Assembly (NCBI RefSeq): GCF_001954195.1
Contig: NZ_MBES01000012.1
Coordinates: 1-64,000, forward strand
Direction: 5' to 3'
Length of the DNA: 64,000 nt
Source of the DNA: Mycobacterium sp. IS-1264
Lineage (GTDB): Bacteria; Actinomycetota; Actinomycetes; Mycobacteriales; Mycobacteriaceae
This document shows positions 1-7,598 of this stretch, in pieces (position 1 is the first letter of the stretch; the number at the start of each line of letters is the position of its first letter). The translations under genes and the position numbers were made by a program. The notes under the pieces were generated by a model. That model did not search any database and had not been told where the DNA came from. It saw only the letters and a list, made by a program, of their open reading frames with translations.

Positions 1-837
1 GCCGGCGTCGTCGACCCGGCCCGGGAAGTTTATGATCAGCGGCCGCCCAACCCCCTGGCTCCGCCGCCTGTCGCACAACCGGCGGCCGCGGCCGCCGGGC
101 AGGACCCGACGCCCTTCACCGGCACCGCGCCGTTCGGGCCCCCGAAGATCCTGCCCGCCGGTGGCTCGACGGTGGGGGTCGGTCAGCCGATCATCATCAA
201 CTTCCCGGGCCGGGTCGACGACGCCGGCGCGGCCATCAACGCCGTCCACGTGTCGTCCGTCCCACCGGTCCCCGGCAAGTTCTACTGGATGACGCCAACG
301 CAGCTACGGTGGCGCCCGCTGAGCTTCTGGCCCGCACACACCGCGGTGACCGTCGACGCGGGCGGCACGGTGTCGAGCTTCCACACCGGCGACACGCTGA
401 TCGCCACGGCCGACGACGCCACGCACCAGCTGACCGTGACCCGCAACGGCACCGTGGAGAAGACCATCCCGATGTCGATGGGCATGACGTCCGGCAACCA
501 CCAAACTCCCAACGGCACGTACTACGTGCAGGAGAAGATGCCCTCGGTGGTGATGGATTCCTCGACCTACGGGGTCCCCGTCAACTCGACGTACGGCTAC
601 AAGGTGACCGTCGAACTCGCCGTCCGATTCGACAACGTCGGCGACTTCGTGCACAGCGCCCCGTGGTCGGTGGACGACCAGGGCAAGCGCGATGTCAGCC
701 ACGGCTGCATCAACATCAGCCCGGCCAACGCGAGGTGGTTCTTCGACAACTTCGGCGCCGGTGACCCGATCATCGTGAAGAACTCGAGCGGCGGCGACTA
801 CAAAAAGAACGACGGCTCCGCCGACTGGATGAACTAA
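1..837 (+). CDS. L,D-transpeptidase (YkuD), 3' part; gene starts before the window
   Basis: This is the C-terminal 278 residues of a secreted or lipid-anchored enzyme that makes 3-3 cross-links in peptidoglycan outside the membrane. The frame is open from base 1. It begins with a Pro/Ala-rich linker, continues with an Ig-like domain (around [11 protein letters not shown]) and ends with a YkuD catalytic domain. The signature is visible as HSAPWSV followed by VSHGCINIS, where Cys is the nucleophile and the two His and the Ser belong to the motif. The C-terminal tail ends in DWMN. Sequence features and the Rv0196 homologue next door suggest the LdtMt4/Rv0192 type, but the missing N-terminus prevents certainty. 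No lipobox can be judged because the start is outside the window. Confidence 0.9.
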   Translation, partial: AGVVDPAREVYDQRPPNPLAPPPVAQPAAAAAGQDPTPFTGTAPFGPPKILPAGGSTVGVGQPIIINFPGRVDDAGAAINAVHVSSVPPVPGKFYWMTPTQLRWRPLSFWPAHTAVTVDAGGTVSSFHTGDTLIATADDATHQLTVTRNGTVEKTIPMSMGMTSGNHQTPNGTYYVQEKMPSVVMDSSTYGVPVNSTYGYKVTVELAVRFDNVGDFVHSAPWSVDDQGKRDVSHGCINISPANARWFFDNFGAGDPIIVKNSSGGDYKKNDGSADWMN

Positions 838-861
838 CGGCTTAGCTGCTCGCGGGTTGAG

Positions 862-898
862 CGGTCCCCCTCTGGGGGAGTGCCCCCAGCTCGCGGGG
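862..898. repeat. GC hairpin, copy 1 of a short dispersed repeat
   Basis: Between the transpeptidase stop and the TetR gene, CCCCC-TCT-GGGGG is followed by a second CCCCCAG. Two mutually exclusive hairpins can form: TCCCCC with GGGGGA, or CTGGGGG with CCCCCAG across AGTG. Related sequence occurs near 12605-12643 and 53458-53502. It could also act as a terminator for the upstream gene, although no T-run follows. Confidence 0.45.
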
Positions 899-917
899 CT
901 TCCGTTTGCCCGGCGGT

Positions 918-937
918 TATGTATAGCATCATACATA
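918..937 (+). promoter_or_regulatory. TetR autoregulatory operator over a leaderless -10
   Basis: A perfect inverted repeat has arms TATGTAT (918-924) and ATACATA (931-937) with a 6-base spacer. It contains TAGCAT (924-929), which lies seven bases before the ATG at 937 and looks like a -10 for a leaderless mRNA. The operator therefore covers the -10 and the start codon, the classic position for TetR self-repression. Its placement favours ATG 937 over the in-frame 880 and 919 starts. Confidence 0.65.
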
Positions 938-1524
938 TGCGAAGCCCCCGCGAGCGGATGGTTGTCTCCGCCGCGCTGTTGATCAGGGAACGCGGCGCGC
1001 ACGCCACCGCGATCTCCGACGTCCTCGAACACAGCGGGGCGCCCCGCGGCTCGGCCTATCACTACTTCCCGGGCGGGCGGACCCAACTGCTCTGCGAGGC
1101 GGTCGATCTCGCCGGCGAGCATGTCGAAGCCCTCATCAGCCAGCCGGACAGCAGCAGCGAATTGTTGGACACGCTGATCGACACGTATCGACGCCAGCTG
1201 CTCGACACCGATTTCCGCGCCGGTTGCCCGATCGTCGCCGTCTCGGTCGAAGCCGGTGACGAGCAGGACCGCGACCGCATGGCGCCGGTGGTCGAGCGCG
1301 CGGCCGCGGTGTTCGACCGCTGGAACGACCTGATCGCGGCGCGCTTCATCAGCGACGGCATCGCGCCGGACCGCGCCCGCGACCTGGCGATGACCGCGAC
1401 GGCCGCGCTCGAGGGCGCGATCGTGCTGGCCCGGGTGCGGCGCGACCTGACACCCCTTGATGCCGTGCACCGCCAGTTACACCGGCTGCTCGAAGTCGAG
1501 CTCTCCGAAAGGAATTCGCAATGA
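937..1524 (+). CDS. TetR-family regulator (Rv0196 homologue)
   Basis: A 195-residue repressor. The N-terminal helix-turn-helix covers roughly residues 8-45 (ISDVLEHSGAPRGSAYHYFPGG), and the ligand domain contains the GCPIVAVSVEAG stretch typical of the YxaF/LmrA type. The length agrees with the roughly 194-residue M. tuberculosis protein only if ATG 937 is used. A perfect dyad overlaps this start, so autorepression is likely. The stop overlaps the start of the oxidoreductase gene (ATGA), so the two are translationally coupled and the oxidoreductase is the likely regulated target. The inducer is unknown. A second regulator of the same subfamily lies at 50129-50791. Confidence 0.9.
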   Translation: MRSPRERMVVSAALLIRERGAHATAISDVLEHSGAPRGSAYHYFPGGRTQLLCEAVDLAGEHVEALISQPDSSSELLDTLIDTYRRQLLDTDFRAGCPIVAVSVEAGDEQDRDRMAPVVERAAAVFDRWNDLIAARFISDGIAPDRARDLAMTATAALEGAIVLARVRRDLTPLDAVHRQLHRLLEVELSERNSQ

Positions 1525-3767
1525 CGACCACCGATTGGCAGCCCACCGCATGCATTCTGTGCGAATGCAACTGCGGCATCGTTGTGCAGGTCGAGGACCG
1601 CAAACTGGCGCGCATCCGCGGCGACAAGGAGCATCCCGGGTCGCAGGGCTACACCTGCAACAAGGCGCTGCGGCTGGATCATTACCAGAACAACCGCGCT
1701 CGCCTGACCTCTCCGATGCGCCGCCGCGCCGACGGAACCTTCGAGGAGATCGACTGGGACACCGCGATTGTCGAGATCGCCGAGCGTTTCAAGCACATCC
1801 GCGACACTTATGGCGGCGACAAGATCTTCTATTACGGCGGCGGCGGGCAGGGCAACCACCTGGGCGGGGCCTACAGCGGGGCGTTCCTGAAGGCGCTGGG
1901 GTCACGCTATCGGTCAAATGCGTTGGCGCAGGAGAAGACCGGTGAAGCATGGGTAGACGCGCAGCTGTACGGCGGTCACACGCGAGGCGAGTTCGAGCAC
2001 GCCGAGGTGTCGGTGTTCGTCGGCAAGAACCCCTGGATGTCGCAGAGCTTTCCCCGGGCCCGGGTCGTGCTCAACGAGATCGCCAAGGACCCGAACCGGT
2101 CGATGATCGTGATCGATCCCGTGCTCACCGACACCGCGAAGATGTCCGACTTCCACCTGCGGGTGCGGCCCGGCACCGACGCGTGGTGTCTGGCGGCCCT
2201 GGCCGGCATCCTGGTCCAGGAAAACCTTTGCGACGAAGCGTTTCTCGCTGAGCACGTTCATGGGGTAGACGCCGTGCGGGACGCGCTGCGCGAAGTACCG
2301 GTCGCCGACTACGCGCAGCGCTGCGGGGTGGACGAAGAGCTGCTCCGGGCGGCCGCGCGCCGCATCGCGGCCGCGGACAGCGTCGCGGTGTTCGAGGACC
2401 TCGGCATCCAGCAGGGGCCCAACAGCACGCTGTGCTCGTATCTGAACAAGATGCTGTGGATTCTCACCGGCAATTTCGCGAAAAAGGGTGGCCAGCACCT
2501 GCATTCGTCGTTCGCACCCCTGTTCAGCACGGTCTCCGGCCGCACTCCCGTCACCGGCGCACCCATCATCGCCGGACTGATCCCGGCGAATGCGGTGCCC
2601 GAAGAGATTTTGACCGACCACCCGGACCGGTTCCGGGCGATGATCGTCGAAAGCGGAAACCCCGCCCACTCGCTGGCCGACTCGGCCGCGTGCCGCGAGG
2701 CGTTCCAGAGCCTGGAGCTGATGGTGGTCGTCGACGTCGCGATGACCGAGACCGCCAGGCTGGCCCACTACGTGCTTCCCGCGGCCTCTCAGTTCGAAAA
2801 GCCCGAGGCCACATTCTTCAATTTCGAGTTCCCGCACAACGGCTTTCAGTTGCGCCGGCCGTTGCTCGAGCCGTTGCCGGGCACCCTGCCCGAACCCGAG
2901 ATCTGGGCGCGGCTGGTGCGGGCGCTCGGCGTCGTCGACGAGGCGGACCTGCGCCCCCTGCGCGAGGCCGCGCAGCGCGGCCGCGACGCCTACACCGAGG
3001 CGTTCCTCGGCGCGATGGCCACCAACCCGACCGTCGCGAAGTTACTCCCGTATGTGCTCTACGAAACGCTCGGACCGACACTGCCGGAGGGCCTGGCCGG
3101 TGCGGCCGCCTTGTGGGGGCTGGCCCAGAAGACCGCGATGACCTATCCCGACGCGGTGCGGCGCGCCGGCCATGCCGACGGCAACGCGCTGTTCGACGCC
3201 ATCATGGACAGCCCGTCGGGCGTCACGTTCACCGCCCATAACTACGAGGACGACTTCGAGCTGATCGGCCACGCCGATCACAAGATCGCCCTGGAAATCC
3301 CCGAATTGCTGGCCGATTTGGCGGCATTGGCCGCGGCACCGCCGCGGCTGACCACGCCGGAGTTTCCCATCGTGCTCTCGGTGGGCGAGCGGCGCGCCTA
3401 CACCGCCAACGACATCTTCCGCGACCCGTCCTGGCGCAAACGCGACGCCGACGGGGCGCTGCGGGTCAGCGTGGAGGACGCCCAGGCCCTGGGGCTGGTC
3501 GACGGCGGCCGGGCCCGGGTCAGTACGGCCGCCGGAAACGCGGAGGCGACCATCGAAATCGCCGAGACCATGCTGCCCGGGCATGCGGCTCTGCCCAATG
3601 GTTTCGGACTCGACTACATCGACGACGACGGGCACACGGTCGTTCCCGGCGTCGCGCCCAACATGCTGACCTCCACGCGGTGGCGCGACGGCTACGCCGG
3701 CACGCCGTGGCACAAGCACGTGCCCGCCAGGATCGAGGCGCTGGCGGGGGTCAGTTCCAGATCCTGA
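1521..3767 (+). CDS. Molybdopterin oxidoreductase (Rv0197 homologue)
   Basis: A 748-residue cytoplasmic enzyme of the DMSO reductase/formate dehydrogenase superfamily. The N-terminus binds a [4Fe-4S] cluster through Cys11, Cys14, Cys18 and Cys46 (CILCECNC, then YTCNK). The bis-MGD domains follow and the C-terminal dinucleotide-binding domain starts near residue 610 (FPIVLSVGERRAYTANDIF). There is no twin-arginine signal. The start ATG overlaps the TetR stop, so the gene is probably co-transcribed and controlled by that regulator. The 3' end overlaps the convergent zmp1 gene by 17 bases. The substrate is not evident; the family includes many uncharacterised reductases. The assignment to Rv0197 rests on neighbours and similar length (762 aa in M. 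tuberculosis). Confidence 0.9.
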   Translation: MTTTDWQPTACILCECNCGIVVQVEDRKLARIRGDKEHPGSQGYTCNKALRLDHYQNNRARLTSPMRRRADGTFEEIDWDTAIVEIAERFKHIRDTYGGDKIFYYGGGGQGNHLGGAYSGAFLKALGSRYRSNALAQEKTGEAWVDAQLYGGHTRGEFEHAEVSVFVGKNPWMSQSFPRARVVLNEIAKDPNRSMIVIDPVLTDTAKMSDFHLRVRPGTDAWCLAALAGILVQENLCDEAFLAEHVHGVDAVRDALREVPVADYAQRCGVDEELLRAAARRIAAADSVAVFEDLGIQQGPNSTLCSYLNKMLWILTGNFAKKGGQHLHSSFAPLFSTVSGRTPVTGAPIIAGLIPANAVPEEILTDHPDRFRAMIVESGNPAHSLADSAACREAFQSLELMVVVDVAMTETARLAHYVLPAASQFEKPEATFFNFEFPHNGFQLRRPLLEPLPGTLPEPEIWARLVRALGVVDEADLRPLREAAQRGRDAYTEAFLGAMATNPTVAKLLPYVLYETLGPTLPEGLAGAAALWGLAQKTAMTYPDAVRRAGHADGNALFDAIMDSPSGVTFTAHNYEDDFELIGHADHKIALEIPELLADLAALAAAPPRLTTPEFPIVLSVGERRAYTANDIFRDPSWRKRDADGALRVSVEDAQALGLVDGGRARVSTAAGNAEATIEIAETMLPGHAALPNGFGLDYIDDDGHTVVPGVAPNMLTSTRWRDGYAGTPWHKHVPARIEALAGVSSRS

Positions 3768-5736
3768 CCCGGCGCTGCGGTTCCAGGAACAACGCGTCGT
3801 CCTCGGCCACATCGAAGGCGTCGTAGAACGCGTCCACGTTGCGGATGACGCCGTTGCACCGGAACTCCGGCGGGGAGTGCGGGTCCACCGCTAGGCGCCG
3901 AATCGCTTCGGCCTCACGGGATTTGGTCCGCCACACCTGCGCCCAGCCGTAGAACACCCGCTGCACGCCGGTCAGGCCGTCGATGACCGGCGCGGGCCGG
4001 CCATTCAGCGACAACTGGTACGCCAGCAGCGCGATCGACAGCCCACCAAGGTCGCCGATGTTCTCCCCGACGGTGAACGCGCCATTCACGTGGTGGGCGC
4101 CGTCGAGACCCCTCGGCGTGTACGCCTCGTATTGCTCGATCAGCGCCTTGGTGCGGGCGCCGAACTCGGCGCGGTCGTCGTCGGTCCACCAGTCGAGGAG
4201 ATTGCCGTCGCCGTCGTATTTGGCGCCCTGGTCGTCGAAACCGTGGCCGATCTCGTGCCCGATCACCGCGCCGATCCCGCCGTAGTTGGCGGCATCGTCG
4301 GCCCGGGCGTCGAAGAATGGCGGCTGCAAAATCGCTGCGGGAAATACGATTTCGTTCATACCCGGGTTGTAGTAGGCGTTGACGGTCTGCGGCGTCATGA
4401 ACCATTCGTCGCGGTCCACCGGCCCGCCCAGCTTCGCCAGTTCACGGTCATGGTTGACGGCGTAGCCGCGCTGGTAGTTGCCGTAGAGGTCGTCGCGGTC
4501 GATCACCAGCTTGGAGTAGTCGCGCCACTTCGTCGGGTAGCCGACCTTGGCGGTGAACTTGTCCAGCTTGGCCAGCGCGCGTTGCCGGGTCTGCGGCGTC
4601 ATCCAGTCCAGCTCGCTGATGCTGATGCGGTAGGCCTCTTGCAGGTTTTTCACCAGCTCGTCGATGCGCGCCTTCGCGTCCGGTGGGAAATGCCGTTGCA
4701 CGTAAAGCTTTCCGACCGCATCGCCCATCACGCCCTCGACCAGCGACACCGCCCGCTTCCAGCGGTCCCGGATCTGTTCGGCACCGGTCAGCAGGCGGCC
4801 GTAGAAGTCGAAGTCCGCGGCGACGATGGCGTCGGTCAGCCAGGCCGCGCGGGCGCGGATCAACCGCCACCGCGCCCAGCGCTTCCAGTCGTCGAGATCT
4901 TCGCCGTGCCAGAGCGCGGCGAATGCGGTGAGGTAATCGGGTTGGCGCACAACAAGTTCCGCGAACGCCTCCGGCGCGCCGCCCAGCGCGGTCACCCAGC
5001 CGGCCCAGTCGAAGCCGGGGCCTTCGGTCCGCAGCTCGGCGAAGGTGCGCAGGTTGTAGGTGAGGTCGGCGTCGCGACGCTTGACGACATCCCAGTGCGC
5101 GGCGGCAAGTTTGGTCTCCAGCGCCACGATCCGGGCCGCGGTCTCGGCGTGGTCGGCCGCGTCACCGCCGTAAACCAGCCCGAACATCCGCGCGATGTGC
5201 CCCGGGTAGGCGGCCAGCACCGCGGCGTGCTGCTGGTCGCGGTAGTAGGACTCGTCGGGCAATCCGAGGCCGGATTGGTTGACGTGCACCAGGTATCGCG
5301 TCGAGTCCTTCGCATCGGTATCCACATACAGCCCGACGCCGCCACCGACCCCGGTGCGTTGCAGGGCGCCGAGGGTGGCCGCCAACGCCGCGGCGTCGGC
5401 GGCGTCGTCGATGGTGGCCAGCTCGTCGAGTAGTGGCTCGGTTCCCCGCCGTTCGACGGCTGCCTCGTCGAGGAAGCTGGCGTAGAGGTCGCCGATGCGT
5501 TGTGCATCAGTGCCCACCGGTGCGCCGCTTCGGCTCGCTTCGACGATCAGATCGCGCACCTGCTCCTCGGCCTGGTCGAAGAGCAGACGGAAAGCGCCGT
5601 CGGTCGCGCGGTCGGCGGGTATGTCGTGTTCGGCCAGCCAGCGGCCGTTGACGTGGCCGAACAGATCGTCCTGGGGGCGGGCATTCTCGTCGACGTAGCT
5701 CAGGTCGATGCCCGAGCGGATGGCCTCTACTGTCAC
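3751..5736 (-). CDS. zmp1: Zinc metalloprotease Zmp1 (M13, neprilysin-like)
   Basis: A 661-residue M13 peptidase, homologue of Rv0198c, which in M. tuberculosis is linked to interference with phagosome maturation and inflammasome signalling. The zinc site HEIGH starts at residue 494 (VIGHEIGHGFDDQG), the third ligand Glu is in GENIGDLGG, and the substrate-binding NAYYNPGMNEIVFPAA segment precedes it. The end VRIWN is typical. I chose GTG 5736 because the protein then starts a few residues before SGIDLSYVDENARPQDDLFG and matches the 663-residue family length; GGAAGG-like sequence (AAGGA) lies upstream. The longer open frame to 6324 is non-coding shadow of the divergent gene. No signal peptide is seen. 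omamA starts 43 bp away in the other direction. Confidence 0.95.
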   Translation of the reverse strand: MTVEAIRSGIDLSYVDENARPQDDLFGHVNGRWLAEHDIPADRATDGAFRLLFDQAEEQVRDLIVEASRSGAPVGTDAQRIGDLYASFLDEAAVERRGTEPLLDELATIDDAADAAALAATLGALQRTGVGGGVGLYVDTDAKDSTRYLVHVNQSGLGLPDESYYRDQQHAAVLAAYPGHIARMFGLVYGGDAADHAETAARIVALETKLAAAHWDVVKRRDADLTYNLRTFAELRTEGPGFDWAGWVTALGGAPEAFAELVVRQPDYLTAFAALWHGEDLDDWKRWARWRLIRARAAWLTDAIVAADFDFYGRLLTGAEQIRDRWKRAVSLVEGVMGDAVGKLYVQRHFPPDAKARIDELVKNLQEAYRISISELDWMTPQTRQRALAKLDKFTAKVGYPTKWRDYSKLVIDRDDLYGNYQRGYAVNHDRELAKLGGPVDRDEWFMTPQTVNAYYNPGMNEIVFPAAILQPPFFDARADDAANYGGIGAVIGHEIGHGFDDQGAKYDGDGNLLDWWTDDDRAEFGARTKALIEQYEAYTPRGLDGAHHVNGAFTVGENIGDLGGLSIALLAYQLSLNGRPAPVIDGLTGVQRVFYGWAQVWRTKSREAEAIRRLAVDPHSPPEFRCNGVIRNVDAFYDAFDVAEDDALFLEPQRRVRIWN

Positions 5737-5778
5737 CCCGCCATCCTTCCATCTCTTTTCGGGTGCAACGATCGGCCC

Positions 5779-6396
5779 ATGTCCGACGCCGAGGAGACCG
5801 AAGCACCCGACGACGACGATCCCGTCGAGGAAGCCGCGGCGGACGGGATGTTTTCTCCGTACGGCATCGCGTCGACCGTGATCGGCCTGCTGTCGGTGGC
5901 CGCGGTGGTGCTCGGCGCGCTCATCTGGAACGCACACCGTGACGAGGTGGGCGAACGCAGCTACCTGAGCCGCGTCATGCAGACGGCCGCGGACTGGACC
6001 GGCGTGCTGATCAACATGAACACGAAGAACATCGACACCAGCCTGCAGAAGCTGCACGACGGCACGGTCGGTGAACTCAACACTGACTTCGACGCGGCGA
6101 TGCAGCCCTACCGGCAGGTGGTGGAAAAGCTGCAGTCGCAAAGCAGCGGCCGGATCGAAGCCGTTGCGATCGAAACGGTGCGCCACGACCTGGATCCCCA
6201 GCCCGGTGCCCCCAAGCCGGTGGTCCCCACCAAGTTGCCGCCGTTCGCCAGCCGCGCCGACTCGGTGATGCTGGCCGCCACATCGGTCAGCGAGAACGTC
6301 GGCGCCAAACCCCAGACGGTGCACTGGAATTTGCGGCTCGAGGTCTCCGACGTGGACGGCAAGCTGCTGATCTCCGGGCTGGAGTCGATCCGGTGA
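5779..6396 (+). CDS. omamA: Mce-associated membrane protein (Rv0199/OmamA-like)
   Basis: A 205-residue bitopic membrane protein. An acidic N-terminus (EETEAPDDDDPVEEAAADG) precedes one transmembrane helix at about residues 29-50, and the remaining 150 residues are extracytoplasmic with the Mam fold pattern (VGERSYLSRVMQTAADWTGVLINMN). In M. tuberculosis the orphan Mam protein Rv0199 supports Mce transporter stability and cholesterol import. Its stop overlaps the GTG of the next gene by 3 bases, so the pair forms an operon. The gene is divergent from zmp1, with 42 bases between the start codons. ATG 5779 was chosen because upstream sequence in this frame belongs to the opposite strand's gene. 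Confidence 0.9.
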   Translation: MSDAEETEAPDDDDPVEEAAADGMFSPYGIASTVIGLLSVAAVVLGALIWNAHRDEVGERSYLSRVMQTAADWTGVLINMNTKNIDTSLQKLHDGTVGELNTDFDAAMQPYRQVVEKLQSQSSGRIEAVAIETVRHDLDPQPGAPKPVVPTKLPPFASRADSVMLAATSVSENVGAKPQTVHWNLRLEVSDVDGKLLISGLESIR

Positions 6397-7082
6397 GAAA
6401 TCTTTGGCGGCTCTTGGCTTTCGACATCGTGGCCCCGCTGGTCGCGATTGGCGCGCTGCTGATGATCGGGGTCATCCTGGGCTGGCCGCTGTGGTGGGTG
6501 TCGGCCTGCTCGGTGCTGTTGGTGCTGATCGCCGAGGGCGTCGGCGTCAACTTCTGGCTGCTGCGCCGCGATTCGGTGAGCGTCGGCACCGACGACGACG
6601 CCCCCGGGCTGCGGCTGGCCGTCGTGTTGTTGTGCGCGGCCGCGCTGACGGCGGCCGTGCTGACCGGATACACGCACTGGACCACATCGGATCGCGAGTT
6701 CAAGAAGGACTCGCGGCAGGTGGTGCAGGTCGCCACGGGGATGGCGGAGGCGATGGCGTCGTTCACCCCGAGCGCCCCGACGAGTTCCATCGACCGGGCC
6801 GCAGCGATGATGGTGCCCGAGCAGGCCGGGGCATTCAAGGAGCAATACAAAAAGACCAGCGCCGATCTGGCCCAGCACAACGTCACCGCACAGGCCTCGA
6901 CGCTGGCGGCCGGAGTCGAGGCCATCGGCCCGACGGCGGCCAGTGTGGCGGTGATCCTCCGGGTCACCCAGAACACGCCCGGCCAGCCGCCCAGCCGAGC
7001 GGCGCCCGCACTGCGGGTGGCGCTGATCAAGCGCGACGGCAATTGGCTGGTGTCCGACGTGGTGCCGGTCAACGCCCGCTGA
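6393..7082 (+). CDS. omamB: Mce-associated membrane protein (Rv0200/OmamB-like)
   Basis: A 229-residue membrane protein, exactly the length I recall for Rv0200. Two helices lie near residues 9-31 and 32-50 (VAIGALLMIGVILGWPLWW, VSACSVLLVLIAEGVGV), a third near residues 70-90, and an extracytoplasmic domain follows. That domain resembles the preceding protein (DREFKKDSRQVVQVATGMAEAM and SVAVILRVTQNTPG), as expected for two Mam paralogues in tandem. It begins with GTG 6393 overlapping the previous stop. The role is probably partner to the Rv0199-like protein in Mce lipid import; this is family knowledge, not visible in the sequence. Confidence 0.88.
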   Translation: MRNLWRLLAFDIVAPLVAIGALLMIGVILGWPLWWVSACSVLLVLIAEGVGVNFWLLRRDSVSVGTDDDAPGLRLAVVLLCAAALTAAVLTGYTHWTTSDREFKKDSRQVVQVATGMAEAMASFTPSAPTSSIDRAAAMMVPEQAGAFKEQYKKTSADLAQHNVTAQASTLAAGVEAIGPTAASVAVILRVTQNTPGQPPSRAAPALRVALIKRDGNWLVSDVVPVNAR

Positions 7083-7598
7083 TCAGTTGGCTTCGGCGGA
7101 TCGGGGCGATTTCACCTTGACGAAACGGTCCGACAAACGACGGATCCGGATCATCAGCGAGGCCGACGGGGACACGCTGCCGTCGAGATAGGCGGCCAGA
7201 TCCTCGGGCTCCACCCCGATGCGGGAAGCGAATTCCTGTTCCGCCAGCCCCGACCGGTCGATCAGCAGACGCACGTGGCGGGCCACCTCGGTGCGTTCAT
7301 TGGCCTCGAGGTGGGCGCGGGCGCGCTCGAGCACCTCCCACAGCGCCTTGGAGATGCCATACGGGCGGGTGCCCTCGAGGACTTCCTCGACCTGCCGGGC
7401 CGTGCGCCCATACGGGTCGCGCTTGAGCGCGCCGGCGATGCGCTTCCAGGTGTCGATGTCCCCGCCCTGCAGCGCCGAGCGGATGGCCGAGGTCGGCCAG
7501 AACTCCACCGGCTGCTCGGAATCACCCCCGGGCTTGCGCTGTTCAGGGGCCGGCCGCTCAGATGGCGGCGTGGGGCGTCGGTCGGCTGCCAACGTCAC
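7083..7598 (-). CDS. Rv0201c-like helix-turn-helix protein
   Basis: A 171-residue protein of unknown function. The C-terminal half carries an XRE/Cro-like helix-turn-helix (HVRLLIDRSGLAEQEFASRIGVEPEDLAAYLDG, about residues 107-141), and the middle is helical (WKRIAGALKRDPYGRTARQVEEVLEG). The N-terminus is proline-rich and probably disordered. The gene starts within the last four bases of mmpL11, so it is co-transcribed with it. It may be a DNA-binding regulator of the mmpL11 operon; that is inference from the helix-turn-helix and the position. The fold alone would also fit a toxin-antitoxin antitoxin, but no toxin gene is present. Confidence 0.8.
   Translation of the reverse strand: MTLAADRRPTPPSERPAPEQRKPGGDSEQPVEFWPTSAIRSALQGGDIDTWKRIAGALKRDPYGRTARQVEEVLEGTRPYGISKALWEVLERARAHLEANERTEVARHVRLLIDRSGLAEQEFASRIGVEPEDLAAYLDGSVSPSASLMIRIRRLSDRFVKVKSPRSAEAN

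Noticed and set aside
4090..5433. 447-aa open frame opposite zmp1
   Set aside because: Antisense shadow of a well-conserved M13 protease; its translation is Val/Gly/Arg-rich with no domain.
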